Below are positions 23,131 through 33,803 of a stretch of DNA of 64,000 nucleotides, in pieces. The position numbers and the translations under genes were made by a program. Source of the stretch: Cryptomeria japonica (taxonomy: Eukaryota > Streptophyta > Pinopsida > Cupressales > Cupressaceae); assembly GCF_030272615.1 (NCBI RefSeq), contig NW_026729334.1:32001-96000 (forward strand), in the 5' to 3' direction. Numbering within the stretch: the first letter of the stretch is position 1; each line of letters starts with the position of its first letter. Under the pieces are notes generated by a model. It did not search any database and had not been told where the DNA came from. It was given only the letters and a program-made list of their open reading frames with translations.

Positions 23131-24185
23131 AATATTTTTATCAGGTTGGGTAGTCATGGTATAGTAGACAAACTTATAATTTTAATATCTGAATAGTTTA
23201 TGCGGTTAATTCCCATTTTTGGTATCTGATATATGTATCCTTATGAATGTCAATACGAAAATACAAATTTACAAATCAATTTTTTAATATATTATATAAT
23301 TCTTATGTGTATTATAATATTATTAGATTAAATTATATTAATTTCTTATACTATTATTTTGATTAATAATAATATAAATATTTTAATTTCTTTGCATTTT
23401 ATCTAATTTATCTATTATTTATATTAATCTCTATGACTAATACATATGCTAATTTTCATTTTATGATATGTATATTATAACTTTTATTTTTTATTATATT
23501 TATTTTCTTATAACTTTGTTCACTATTGAAATTTAAATACTAAGTTTAAAATAATAGTGCTCTAACAGCTATAACATATTGTTATAATACTATCCAAGAA
23601 TTCTAAAGGGGCGTTGCACATGAAGAATGATTCTCTAGCAATATGTCAAAACATATATGGATTTTAATTATAATATAACTAATGAGGCAATGCTACAATA
23701 TATTTTTGTTTTATCTTTAATATCGTATCAACTATCCTATCCCTTGAAATTCCTATAGATACAAGTGCTAGTAATAGTAATATTAGATATGATAGATTGC
23801 TGGCCATTTTGTGATCTAATATTTTAATAATATATCAGATATGAGAGTCACCTCTTAATCCAATATTTTCATAATAATAATATATCAGATATATTTTCAT
23901 ATTATATCCAATATAACAATTTAATTAGTTTTTTTAATCTTTTATTTTATCTTTTTACTGCCTATAATATTGTAATATTTCTTATTCCAGCTCATTCAAA
24001 GGGGGAACATGACAAGGGATTTGAATATTTACCCCTCTACACAGTTTTTTAACAAGTGTTTTTAATCCTATAAGATAGAGAGATCATATATCTTAAACCA
24101 GCGAGTTTGATGCTAACACAAGCATTCACTACTCGACATTCCTTAGTTTCCCAACTAAAGTCCTAAGATTTATAATAAGAGTTTG
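23131..24185. other. Very AT-rich spacer
   Basis: Nearly all A/T from about 23240 to 23960, with scattered TATTAT and AATAAT motifs and no open frame of note. Nothing is recognised. Confidence 0.6.
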
Positions 24186-25455
24186 TGTTTGTAACCATTT
24201 TAGCTTCTCTTTGAATTCTTCAGTGTCTCCTTATAATTCTCCAATATCCAATTGATTGTAGATTTCGTAGTGTTCTCAATCTCTTCTGCTTTTGTAGCCA
24301 TAATCATTCCTCTAAGCCTCTGTTCTTTGTCTTTATTCCTGCCTTCATAGATGAAGTTTTTAAGTGCATGTCTCGATTGGTATTTAAGAGCAACCTATTC
24401 ATCTTCGTATCTATATCTCTCTGCATCAAGTTTCATTCTAATCATTTCATCCGTACTCAATCTTTAATGGTCCTTGGTAATCATTATCTCTTTTCACCCG
24501 CCACTTTGTTTGGGGAAGACACCTTCAATATCCCATTGCAATTTGTATCAAAACTCACATCAATTTTTTATTTTCCCCTAATATCTATTGGTATCCCAGA
24601 CACATTTAATTTTCTAATCAAATTATTGTCCTCTACATCAACTCTCTCCCCTTTGTAGACACGAATTAGGACATTTGTTTGGCAGTCTTCGGACAGAAAG
24701 AAGGTCACTATTTTCTTTAAAGGAATTTTGATGTTTCTAGGAACTATCAAACTCATGATACATCCTTTTAATTCAATGCCTAAGCTCAATGGTGTGACAT
24801 CTCGAAGAAGTACATCTCAACCTTGGCCAGCCAATACAACAACCTGTACAACAGCTCCATGAGCTACCGCTTCATCTTGGTCAATTGTTCTTCACAATTT
24901 TTTGTGGCCAAACAACTCTGCAATCAATTGTTGTAGCTTTGGAATACGGGCGGAACCTCGTACTAGAAAAACTTCATCAATTTCATTTTCTATCATTCTT
25001 GCATTGGCTAAACATGATCTGAAACCATCAATGAATTTATGGTAGAGATCTCGGTTAAGATCTTCAAAGTTGGCTCTACTAATTTTGGAAGAAAAATTAA
25101 TGTCTCCAATGAGGCAAACAATCTCCAGAATTGTTTCCGTAGCAACAGAAAGAGTTATTTTGGCCTTTTCGCATGTTGTACGAAGTCTGCAAACTGCTCT
25201 TGCATTTGTGCCAATTTCCTTTTTATGCTTCAGTTTGAATTACTCAGCAAAATGATTGAACAATGTGTTATTAAAATCTTCACCACCCAGATGATTGTCT
25301 CCTCCAACTGTTCTAACATGAAGTGTTCCCTTCACGATAATAATTACTGAAACACCAATACATGTTAAGTACATAATGAGTGCTTGAAAACAAAAAACAT
25401 TAAAAAAAAAAACTACTGCTGGAACTTTTATTATTCCCATACAAGACAAGTTGCA
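24186..25455 (-). pseudogene. HSP70 pseudogene, N-terminus missing
   Basis: On the minus strand the order of a cytosolic plant HSP70 is followed from the middle of the ATPase domain to the C-terminal lid. Blocks are IIKVPAVV (for IINEPTAAA), HVRTVGGDNHLGGEDFNN, GTNARAVCRLRTTCEKAK, ANFEDLNRDLYHKF, GSARIPKLQQLIAELFG, DEAVAHGAVVQ, DVTPLSLGIELKGCIMSLI, VPRNIKIPLKK, LIRVYKGERVDVEDNNLI and LNVSGIPIDIRGK. After a frameshift, RMKLDAERYRYEDE and LKNFIYEG follow. HSP70 is an ATP-driven chaperone. Here the first 160 or so residues, including the P-loop side of the ATPase, are absent, and there are TGA/TAA stops and lid frameshifts. The homology has no intron, but HSP70 genes have few, so a processed origin cannot be shown. 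Confidence 0.85.
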
Positions 25456-27639
25456 GAGAAAATGTAACTTTTTAATTTAGTAAAATAAATTATATTTACA
25501 ATTACCACTCAAAACAAGTGGTTCAAAATTCAATATTTATTGAATTTACATGTACATATACACCACTGCTGGTACATAATATGACAATATAAAAACAAAT
25601 GTTAACTTTTTAAAACTTCAAACTGCACTTTCTCCCAGATTTCATTTCACATCATCATGCCTTTTCCATGTCCACTATTGGTACATGCATTTGCAATAAC
25701 CAATGTAAGGCTCCCTAGTAACCAAAAAAACCAAAAAATAAAATTCAACAAATAAGAAACATTGAAGCGAGTGTGTAAATGAGACATAAAAAACACAACC
25801 AAACTGAATTCATTATGCCATCATTTAAATAAGAATATTTAAGGACACAATTCATGAAGCCACAGTTCACCTGCATCTTCCATCTTTCCAGTCATGTAAA
25901 GCACCAATAATATCTATTTTTTAACATATCACAGTTAAATCTTTAGCTCTTTCATCTCCTAATATTTTTTTGTCCCTATTATATTTATATATATATAGTA
26001 TAAATATCAAATGACGATCTATGTGGCATGGAGGATTTCATTGTAATGATTTTTTTTCATTTCATACACATGTTATGCATATACATACATACATGCCTGA
26101 TGCATTTCCATTAATTATTTTCATGATCAATTATGAATTTCTAATTTATTGATGAATGATGCATTTTTGGTATCATTTTCATGATTTCCATCACATTATA
26201 AAGCATTAATCATAACAGAAAATGCCAAATGTTGGATTCATGTCTTATTTTATTTGGAACCCTTTCATTTTTTATCATGATAATTTAATGTGATTATTGC
26301 CATGTCGTTGAGGGTTTTCATTTCAAATCTCTCTATCATTTTATATTGTGATTACAACCATACTCATTTCAAATCTTCGGAGTAAAGAATACCAAAACAT
26401 ACACATGAACACACATGTATTCATAAACTGGTCTGTTTATATATATCTCAAACAGTATAAATTTTAAATGAGGATCTATATAGGCATTTATTTATTTTCC
26501 TACAAATCCATATGCATGTCTATCTACATAATGCATATGCATACATATATACATAATGCATATAAATGCATACATACATAATAGTGTATATATATACATA
26601 TATACAAAATAAACCATGAATATATATACACACATACATAAAATTCACATACATATACACACCTTATGCATATACATATGTAAACAGCTGATGTAGTAAC
26701 ATACATACATAATTTGATGTTCAATAATGGATCTATGCTCCTTCTTACCTACACTTAGCTTATTTTTTTCAATATTTTTGTTAATGGCATTGAGTGTAAC
26801 ATTTCAATGATCTCTCATACTTTATAATACATAATCCATTACATAGAAAGCCAAAAGGATAGATTACTGCATGCATTTCTTCAAAATCCTAGATATTTAG
26901 TCAAGACATTTAATTGACATACTGTCATTGACTCAAAATATTTAGCTTGTACACCATTTATAGACAGTTAGACCCATTGTCATGACACATAGTCAAAAGA
27001 TGAGTACTAGTTTGGGTGTAGTACCTCCCATCATGTATCAATAAATAAAAACATATTAGTTGCCATGGTTGAGGGACAAGGAAATTCCTAAACCATAATC
27101 CCTAATACATTCCATATCATCTTCAAAAAATAGGTTGCGATTAGAGACATAAAACACATTAATTATTCCAAAATCATCTTTTGTCACATAATACTTGAAA
27201 ATGGACCACACTTCTTACATATTATCATCCTTTCCCTCCCTATTCAAGTCAAATATTTATCCCAGATAGCCAAAAATATCACCCATCCATATATCCTTCA
27301 ACACATTAGAAACATAAAGCCAATTTTATTTAACAATCAACTTCCTCCCAACCATTCTAGTCACAGCCAGCGAGCCAACCATTTAGATCAATGGCATGAA
27401 AAACTCTCAATAAACCTCTCCATCATGCACATGATTACCATAATTTGTATAGCACCTTTTTGGTAAAATTAAAAAATAAGTTCATAATAAACATAATATT
27501 TAATAAAATTCTATTCATTGGAAAGATTGCTTCAACGACTACCATACTACATTCTGGGTTGTCAATATTATTCCATTTGAGCCTTCAACTAGAGGTTTGA
27601 AGGCCAAAAATTTGCAAAAAACTATAGAAAGTTTCAAAG
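25456..27639. other. AT-rich spacer with microsatellite
   Basis: No gene is recognised. Between 26520 and 26720 lies a degenerate CATA/TATA microsatellite; the rest is stop-dense DNA. Confidence 0.6.
26520..26720 (+). repeat. Degenerate (CATA)n/(TA)n microsatellite
   Basis: Runs of CATACATA, ATATATAC and ATGCATA alternate over 200 bases. The apparent minus-strand ORF rich in Cys, Ile and Tyr is a product of this repeat. Confidence 0.85.
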
Positions 27640-28138
27640 AAGTGTTAAAAAGGGGTTCGAATGAAGGGTGGTACGAGCAAACCCCCCCCTTTTTAGGGGG
27701 GTTCAAATGAAGGGGGTTCAAGCGAAACCTGCCAATATAATAAATTTTTTACATAAACAGGATTTAAAGGTAGTTCACTCGAAAGAGGGGGTTCGAGTGA
27801 AGTGGGGGGTTTGCTCGAACCCCAAAGGGTAGTTCATTCGAACACCCCCACTTCGCTTGAACCCCCTCCAAATTTTTTTCCTATGATCACGTTTTTCCTT
27901 CGTGGGTGAAAGTGGGAATGATTATTGTGAACTCGCCCTATGGGTAGGTTCCCATCATGGTTTTTCCCTTAACTCTGTTTTCCACATCAAAAATATTGGT
28001 TTTATGTATGATATTGATGTGTTGTTGTTTCATGTTCTAATTGTTAATTATCAGATCTTATTTGTAGTTTAAGTTGTAGAAGTTTAGGGTGCAAACTGAT
28101 TCACTCCCCCCTCTCAGTTTCCTACTTCTTGCCAACAA
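27640..28138 (+). mobile_element. Ty1/copia 5' LTR (right end clear, left end uncertain)
   Basis: The right end is well placed. TTGCCAACA at 28130-28138 ends in CA and is followed at once by ATTGGTATCAAATC, the primer-binding site. Before it, GGTTCCCATCATGGTTTTTC and TTTTCCACATC are the usual late-LTR text of copia elements. The left boundary is not visible; 27640 is a working limit. The upstream half carries the TTC-N4-GAA cluster. No second LTR of this sequence lies in the window, since the element is cut off at about 29702. Confidence 0.65.
27656..27861 (+). repeat. Cluster of eight TTC-N4-GAA palindromes
   Basis: TTC-N4-GAA occurs at 27656, 27702, 27717, 27774, 27792, 27833 and 27852, and TTG-N4-GAA fragments at 27811, most set between runs of G or C. 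Two of them form a 22-bp inverted repeat (27787-27808 with 27845-27866, two mismatches). A second hairpin lies at 27680-27703 around AACCCCCC and GGGGGGTT. The position in the upstream LTR half suggests enhancer-like sites, comparable in layout to the repeated boxes in the Tnt1 LTR. This is an inference. Confidence 0.6.
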
Positions 28139-28152
28139 TTGGTATCAAATCT
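28139..28152 (+). other. Primer-binding site (initiator Met tRNA type)
   Basis: ATTGGTATCAAATC follows the LTR end. The plant copia consensus is TGGTATCAGAGC, complementary to the 3' end of the initiator methionine tRNA. Two bases differ. Confidence 0.7.
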
Positions 28153-28193
28153 AGATCCTTTGGAAGAAGCTTGATTTCTTGAGCAGATCTTGG

Positions 28194-29702
28194 ATGGCAG
28201 CCTTTTCTTTGAAGAAGGATAGTCCAAGACTTGATGAAACAAACTATACTCTCTAGAAGAGCCAAATGCAAGTTCATTTGAGATGCATTCGAGAAGAGTA
28301 TTGGAAGATCACTAAGAATGTATATAATGGTCCCTAGAATGGTGCTTCTACTCTAGATGAAGTCAAGGAAGCAGAATACAACATCAAAGTGAAGGAAGAA
28401 TTGTTGAGTGCCTTGTTAGATTCTAAGATGACTAATATGATGGATCTTGAAATCGCTCATGAGATTTGGAATCAAATGTAGAAAGTGAATGAGCTTGTGT
28501 GTGGAATCAAATGTGCGGGTAGAGTCCTTAAAGAATCTGAGATTGTTGCTAAAGTATTGAGATCCTTGCCTCTTTCTTATAAACATAAGGCTGTTGATAT
28601 TGATTAGATTTGAAGTGTGTCAAATGTGATAAGAGACATGTTGGTTGGTAAGTTTGCTTCTTTTGAGTTGAGTGAGTTTGGTGATCGTCTTCCTAAGACT
28701 AAATCTTCCTTCAAAGCTACTGTATCTGACAAGCAAAGATATGATTGGGGATAAATTTCTACAATATTATCTAGATATGAGAAAGAGATAAAAGAGATGG
28801 AAGATAAAGAAAGAGAGCTTTATGAGCTTGAAGCACTTATTGCTAGAAGATTACCTAAATATGTTGGTAAGTATGAAGGTAAGTTGCCTCTTAAAATATT
28901 TTCATGTAATAAGATAGGACATTTTGTATCAAGTTGTTCAGAAAGAGATAGAAATCCCAAGAAGTCATTCAAGCCATATAAGCCTAAATATCAGAAGAAG
29001 TGTTATTATGCTATTGATGAAGGTGTGACAGATGATGAGTCAGATAAGGGAAATTTAGGAGATGAATTTGTGTTCATTTATATCAAGGAAAATGATCCTA
29101 TAACTATAGATTCTACAATCTACATTAATGAGGAGAAAGCCTTAGCTGCTAAAGTAGAATAGAAAGATGAATTGGTAATTGAAATTGGTTTCTCTCATCA
29201 TATGATAGGTGATAATAGTATATTTGTGAACTTTGAAGAGTATGATGGTTGTCTAATAGGATTTGGTAATAACAAATCTTGTGTAATTCGTGGTAGTGGT
29301 TCCATTTCTCTTGATGGTAAGCACAATACTAATGATGTGTTATATGTCGAAGGATTAAAGCACAACCTTTTGAGTGTTTGTTAGATGGTTGATAAGGGAT
29401 ATACCTTACAATATAAGAATGGTAAATGTGAGACCTTGAGTAGATCTGAAACTAAGATTGCATCAGGAACACATACTAAAGCTAATATCTTTCACTTGAA
29501 TCCTGGTGGTAAAACTTGTTTGATTGCTCAGATTGATGAAAGTTGGTTATGGAATAAATGGATGTGTCATGTAAATTTTGATTGCATGGTTAACATAAGT
29601 TCTACTAGAGCTGTAAGAGATTTACTAAAGTTTATAAAGCCTTCTAATTTGGTATGTAAGGAATGTCAATTAGGGAAGCCGACAAGGGTTACTTATAAGT
29701 GA
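28194..29702 (+). pseudogene. Copia gag, protease and pre-integrase region
   Basis: From ATG 28194 one frame runs about 500 codons with no frameshift but eight stops (six TAG, one TAA, one TGA). Gag starts MAAFSLKKDSPRLDETNYTL, where a TAG replaces the Trp of the YxxW motif, then KSQMQVHLRCI. About 25-30 residues seem deleted after HEIWNQM. The zinc knuckle is IFSCNKIGHFVSSC: its first Cys is lost. The protease reads LVIEIGFSHHMIGD, with the DSG active site changed to EIG, then VLYVEGLKHNLLSVC. The pre-integrase block LWNKWMCHVNFD has lost its first His, while CKECQLGKP is kept. The element ends at 29702, so integrase, RT and RNase H are missing. Confidence 0.85.
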
Positions 29703-29734
29703 AAATCATGATGAAATCCATCTAACTAATTTAA

Positions 29735-30274
29735 TGCATCATTCTTAATAAGACAACCCTACCATTGGAAATTATGAGATCTATGGTGGATGTGTATCGA
29801 TTATCAAATTAAGTGAAAATCATGGAAGTATCCAAAAGGCCTCTATTAGACAAGAAACTTTTACTAAAAATAAAATCTAGAAGAACATCTCAAATGGAGA
29901 CACCAATTAGGCTATTGGCTTGCAAAAGGTAGATGACCTTCCTACGTGAAATAAAAGATACGAGGTTGTGCATAATATTGAGGTATGAGCACCCAATTGT
30001 GTTATATGCAATCAAATTGATGCCTGGGGAGGGTTTCATAATGGAAGATCATAGGTATCGAGTTAATTTTGATATCTAGTCAATGTTCTTGGCCATTTCT
30101 CTAGACAAAGGTTTGAGCAATACTATGGCCAAAAAGCTAATTAAAGCAATATTTAAGAACCAATTTTTGGGAGGCCTAGATGACATTGTAAGAAATATTG
30201 ATAATATCTAGATCCAATTACCCAAACATTTTGATAAAAAGGACAAAGATGTTCCAAAACTACCAGTAATCTTC
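29735..30274 (+). pseudogene. Unrecognised repeated ORF, copy A (U-A)
   Basis: This matches 31425-31926 over most of its length and can be read in the same frame with few stops. Segments are LLKIKSRRTSQMETPIRLL, LRYEHPIVLYAIKLMPG, HRYRVNFDI, FLAISLDKGLSNTMAKK, FKNQFLGGLDDIVRNID and HFDKKDKDVPKLPVI. Where the copies differ, copy A often has TAG or TAA against CAG in copy B. I do not recognise the protein. It starts directly beyond the broken end of the copia element, so it may be part of another retroelement or the target DNA. Confidence 0.5.
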
Positions 30275-31126
30275 CTCTTCAGTTTTATATTTTCTATAAC
30301 TAATTTCTTGATCAATATATGGGGACTAGCCCTACCAATAGTTTATCTATCAAAAAAATAATTATATTATATTATATTATTTTAAACATACTAAATATTG
30401 CATTAACATGACCTAAAAAATGACCTCAAAAATTGTGTTAAAAATGTGGAACCATGAAATCTAAAAAATAAGATGTAATTTTTTTTAACCAATTACATTC
30501 AACAAAAGAGTTTCTATGATTAAAAAAACTAAATATCATTCATCTTAACTTAAAAATAAAATAAAAATTAAAACAAATAAAAAAATTCACAATTCTTATT
30601 TGTGGAGAAACAAATCAATAATAACCAATAGTACTAGTCTAATGGTAAGTACTAATAAGATAAGTTTTAGGTGAACAAAATAATAAAGTAAAATAAGAGA
30701 TATATTCACTATATTTATATTGATTTTATTATAATTATTTATAATTAATAACATTTTTTTCAATTTAATATTATTATAATTTGATAACATAAAATATTTA
30801 TTGAACGTGGTAAACTCTTAAATTAAAATAGTTTTATATGGTTATTCCGAATTTATCTTTAAAATGTAATAAAATTTAAATAATTAATTTAAATACTATA
30901 ATTTAGAAATAATATAAGAATCACTTTACTATTATTTTAATTTTCCATTAAATAAAAAATAATAAATTTAATTATTCTATACAGCTAGATATGGCCTATA
31001 AAAAAATAATTTTGTTATTCATAGAAAATTGGAAGCCATTTCAAATTTTTAGAAACTTATATTGATTATAGAAGAATTGTATAAAGTGACTAAAATATAT
31101 CTTGTACAAATGATGGATATGTACCA
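30275..31126. other. Very AT-rich spacer
   Basis: Long A/T runs with no gene recognised. It separates U copy A from the R-U-R block. Confidence 0.55.
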
Positions 31127-31406
31127 TAAGTTATTAGTAATGAATTTACATTTTGTGGTTTTTCACATTTTATAAATCACATGTATCAAATAATTTAATT
31201 AATTAATGTTTCAAGCATTCTTTTAATAAATTTATATTCATTAAATGTTTTTTTTGTTTAAAAGAATAATCAACATTATTGGCTAACATCACATCCTTGC
31301 TCAATGAGAAATTCCTTTATCATTAACATTTATTGATTAGGTTTACACATAAAAAAAAGGATCAAATATCAAATCTTCAAAATAGACATCTATTGAAGTG
31401 GTTAGA
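31127..31406 (+). repeat. 275-bp direct repeat, copy R1
   Basis: This matches 31948-32223. Shared landmarks in order are TTAGTAATGAATTT, ATCACAT, TATCAAATAATTTAAT, TATTGGCTAACATCACAT, GCTCAATGAGAAAT, AAATCTTCAAAATAGACAT and TTGAAGTGG. R1 lies just before U copy B and R2 just after it, 821 bases apart. Confidence 0.75.
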
Positions 31407-31424
31407 CATGTATTGATTATGTTT

Positions 31425-31926
31425 CATGCTTGACAAGACAACCCTACCATTCGAAGTTGCAAGAATTATGGTGGATGTGAATCAATTATCGAATACAATG
31501 AAAATCATGGAAGTAGCCAGACAACCTTTATTATACATGAAAGCTTTACTAAGAAGAAAATCCAGAAGAACATCTCAAATGGAGACACCACTTAGGATAT
31601 TGGCTTCCAGAAGGCAGATGGCCTTCCTAGGTGAAATAACAAATAATAGATTCTGCACAATACTCAGGTATAAGCACTTGCTTGTGTTATATGCAATCAA
31701 ATTGGTGCTTGGGGAGGATTTCATAATGGTATATCATAGGTATCGAGTTAATTCTGATATCTAGGTTTGAGCAATCTTGTAGCCAAAAAGCTAATTAAAG
31801 TGATGTTTAAGAACCAATTTTTTTGGAGGCGTAGATGATATTCTCAGAAATATTGATAATTTTTGGATGCCATTACCCACATTTTGATAAAAAGGACTAA
31901 TATGTTCCAAAACTCCCAATCACCTT
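31425..31926 (+). pseudogene. Unrecognised repeated ORF, copy B (U-B)
   Basis: An open frame of 112 codons (31426-31764) begins MLDKTTLPFEVARIMVDVNQ and continues SRRTSQMETPLRILASRRQ, FCTILRYKHLLVLYAIKLVL and YHRYRVNSDI. The copy then shows a deletion of about 25 codons relative to copy A and a frameshift before FKNQFF. Two diverged copies that keep the same frame suggest a coding origin. No domain is recognised and I give no function. It is flanked on both sides by the R repeat. Confidence 0.5.
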
Positions 31927-31947
31927 AATAGATGACGAAGACGAATA

Positions 31948-32223
31948 TAAGTTCTTAGTAATGAATTTATATTTTATGATTTTTTACATTATATAGATCA
32001 CATTTATCAAATAATTTAATCAACTTATGTTTCAATTATTTTTTTAGTTAACTTATATGTGTCAAATGTTTAAAAAAAAAGAGAATAATCATATTATTGG
32101 CTAACATCACATTCCTGCTCAATGAGAAATTTCTTTTTCATAAACACTTATTGCTTAGGTTCACAACATCAAAAAGGATTAAATATTAAATCTTCAAAAT
32201 AGACATATATTGAAGTGGCTAGA
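31948..32223 (+). repeat. 275-bp direct repeat, copy R2
   Basis: Second copy of the R repeat; see R1 at 31127-31406. It follows U copy B directly. The R-U-R order is like a small element with terminal repeats or a partial tandem duplication of an R-U unit of 821 bases. I saw no primer-binding site or polypurine tract that would show LTRs. Confidence 0.75.
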
Positions 32224-32681
32224 ATACTATTATTTTTCACTTAAAATTTTAAATATAAAAAAAATATTAAGATTTAAAATTTTAAATACAAATCAAACAT
32301 TAACATAACAAATGTAATCTCATATTATATATCAAATACAAAACCAAAAAATATACTATTAGATCATTTTTTATATATTTTATTTTAAATATATTTACAT
32401 AAACAATATATATTATAAAGAAAAGAAGTATCTCAAATTTTAAGTATTTATAAAATATTAAAAATTAAAATCAAATCAAAAAATAAAATCAAGAAACAAA
32501 ATAGGAAATAGTATGATAAATCCTATTTCAATCACATTTGAGAAAATAAATATTATAAAGAAATTATATTAATAAAATATTTAAGACACAAGTAACTTAA
32601 AACAAAATATTAGCTTAATATATTTAAAAGCGATACAAGGAGGCTATAAAAATATCAAAGTTTACTTGTTAACCACATCTA
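32224..32681. other. AT-rich 3' flank of the F-box gene
   Basis: Almost all A/T with no open frame. The transcript of the minus-strand F-box gene should end here; several AATAAA-like strings make the exact polyadenylation site unclear. Confidence 0.5.
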
Positions 32682-33737
32682 TCAAATTTGCACAGCAGCA
32701 GACTTTGTTGATAAAAAACTAAAAGTTGGAAACTCTGCAGGCATCTCGATTTGAATCCATCTCTTATCCAGGAGATTAAAAAGATAGTACACTGAACTTC
32801 TGTTATTCAGGACATCTACAAAAATACTATCACGGAACAACACAGCACGGTCCACAGCCCCAATTTGAGAAGGATATTGTCCGACTGTAGCAAATAATTT
32901 TTTGGCAAAATCGAATTCTTCTAAGACTAGAGTGTGCCTCCTCAACCCAAACCAATACAACCTCCCAAAAGCAGATATACAGTTCACAACATGCTCACCG
33001 GTATTGTCAGTATCTATGGTTTTCCATAGTCGTGTTTGAGGATCGTAAACTTGTAAGCTGCGCCCATGATCGGGGACTACATAAAGCCTGTCATCAACAA
33101 ACTCAGCAACACAGTAATATTGAGGGCTATCGGGATTCATACGAGGTAAAACGTCCCATTTGTTTTCCTCTACATTGAAAACATAAGATTCCAGTAGATG
33201 GGGACTGATGGGGTTCTGAAAAAGATTCTCGACACCACCGGTAATATAGACAAGACCTTTAGGAGACGGTGACACTGCGCATGCAGACTGGTATCGACGG
33301 AAAGGCATGTCGCAGCCGAGCCGCCATTTGCGAGATAAAAAATCAAACATCAAAACAGTTGCTCTGTCTTCGTACTTGTTGGAAAGCCCCATAGCAACCA
33401 GATAATGTTTTGATCTAACGTATACAAAATTGAACTCATCCAAATAGACTTCCCAATCTGAAATAAACTCTTCCGGGGCTCGGGGCAGTCTTTCCAGCCA
33501 ATTCCCATGCGGGTAGTAAATAATTACTTCCCAATTACTTGGTCTCTCTGTTAGATGAAAATAAGCTATTCCCTCCTCGCACTCATTATGGCGCTGTCGC
33601 TCTTTATAGAAGTTGGGACTGCTCAGCACAGCGTTCCAACTCTTGCAGACGGCCCTAAGGTGGTTGTGGAATTTGTAAGGAACTTTTATGAGGCATTGCA
33701 CTATCAAATCTTTTGGGAGACCTGGTATAATATTCAT
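32682..33737 (-). CDS. F-box/kelch-repeat protein
   Basis: An intact single-exon gene of 351 codons. Residues 3-47 are an F-box (IPGLPKDLIVQCLIKVPYKF, then AVCKSWNAVLSSPNFYKER), the part that binds SKP1 in SCF ubiquitin ligases. Residues about 100-335 form kelch-like blades: VLMFDFLSRKWRLGCDMPF with GLVYITGG, ESYVFNVEENKWDVLPRM with DRLYVVPDH, LQVYDPQTRLWKTID with GRLYWFG, and YYLFNLLDKRWIQIEMP. Start and length agree with the plant KFB group (about 340-390 residues; includes regulators of phenylalanine ammonia-lyase and cytokinin-response factors), which recruits target proteins for degradation in nucleus and cytosol. The target of this member cannot be told from sequence. The ATG at 33735-33737 begins the motif MNIIPGLP and no earlier start is in frame. 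It is the only long undamaged ORF in the window and is richer in GC than its flanks. Confidence 0.9.
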   Translation of the reverse strand: MNIIPGLPKDLIVQCLIKVPYKFHNHLRAVCKSWNAVLSSPNFYKERQRHNECEEGIAYFHLTERPSNWEVIIYYPHGNWLERLPRAPEEFISDWEVYLDEFNFVYVRSKHYLVAMGLSNKYEDRATVLMFDFLSRKWRLGCDMPFRRYQSACAVSPSPKGLVYITGGVENLFQNPISPHLLESYVFNVEENKWDVLPRMNPDSPQYYCVAEFVDDRLYVVPDHGRSLQVYDPQTRLWKTIDTDNTGEHVVNCISAFGRLYWFGLRRHTLVLEEFDFAKKLFATVGQYPSQIGAVDRAVLFRDSIFVDVLNNRSSVYYLFNLLDKRWIQIEMPAEFPTFSFLSTKSAAVQI

Positions 33738-33754
33738 TTTGATCGAACTGTCCG

Positions 33755-33803
33755 TTGATATATTTAGGAGCCCTCAATCATATTCATATATATATATATA
33801 TTG
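33755..33803 (-). promoter_or_regulatory. Putative TATA region of the F-box gene
   Basis: On the minus strand, (TA)n text at 33786-33802 lies 50-65 bases before the ATG, and CTAAATATATC at 33758-33768 lies nearer. Either could serve as a TATA box; the farther one would leave a 5' leader of some 20-30 bases. This is placed by position and composition only. Confidence 0.35.

Noticed and set aside
24368-24658. Plus-strand frame of 96 codons
   Set aside because: Antisense shadow of the HSP70 pseudogene.
26524-26724. Cys/Tyr/Ile-rich minus-strand frame
   Set aside because: Artefact of the CATA/TATA microsatellite; the residues follow from the repeat unit.
27640-27880. TTC/GAA cluster considered as classical heat-shock elements
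   Set aside because: Heat-shock elements use TTC and GAA two bases apart in alternating 5-bp modules; here the gap is four bases and the sites are widely spaced.
33555-33758. Plus-strand frame of 67 codons opposite the F-box gene
   Set aside because: It is an antisense shadow of the intact F-box reading frame.
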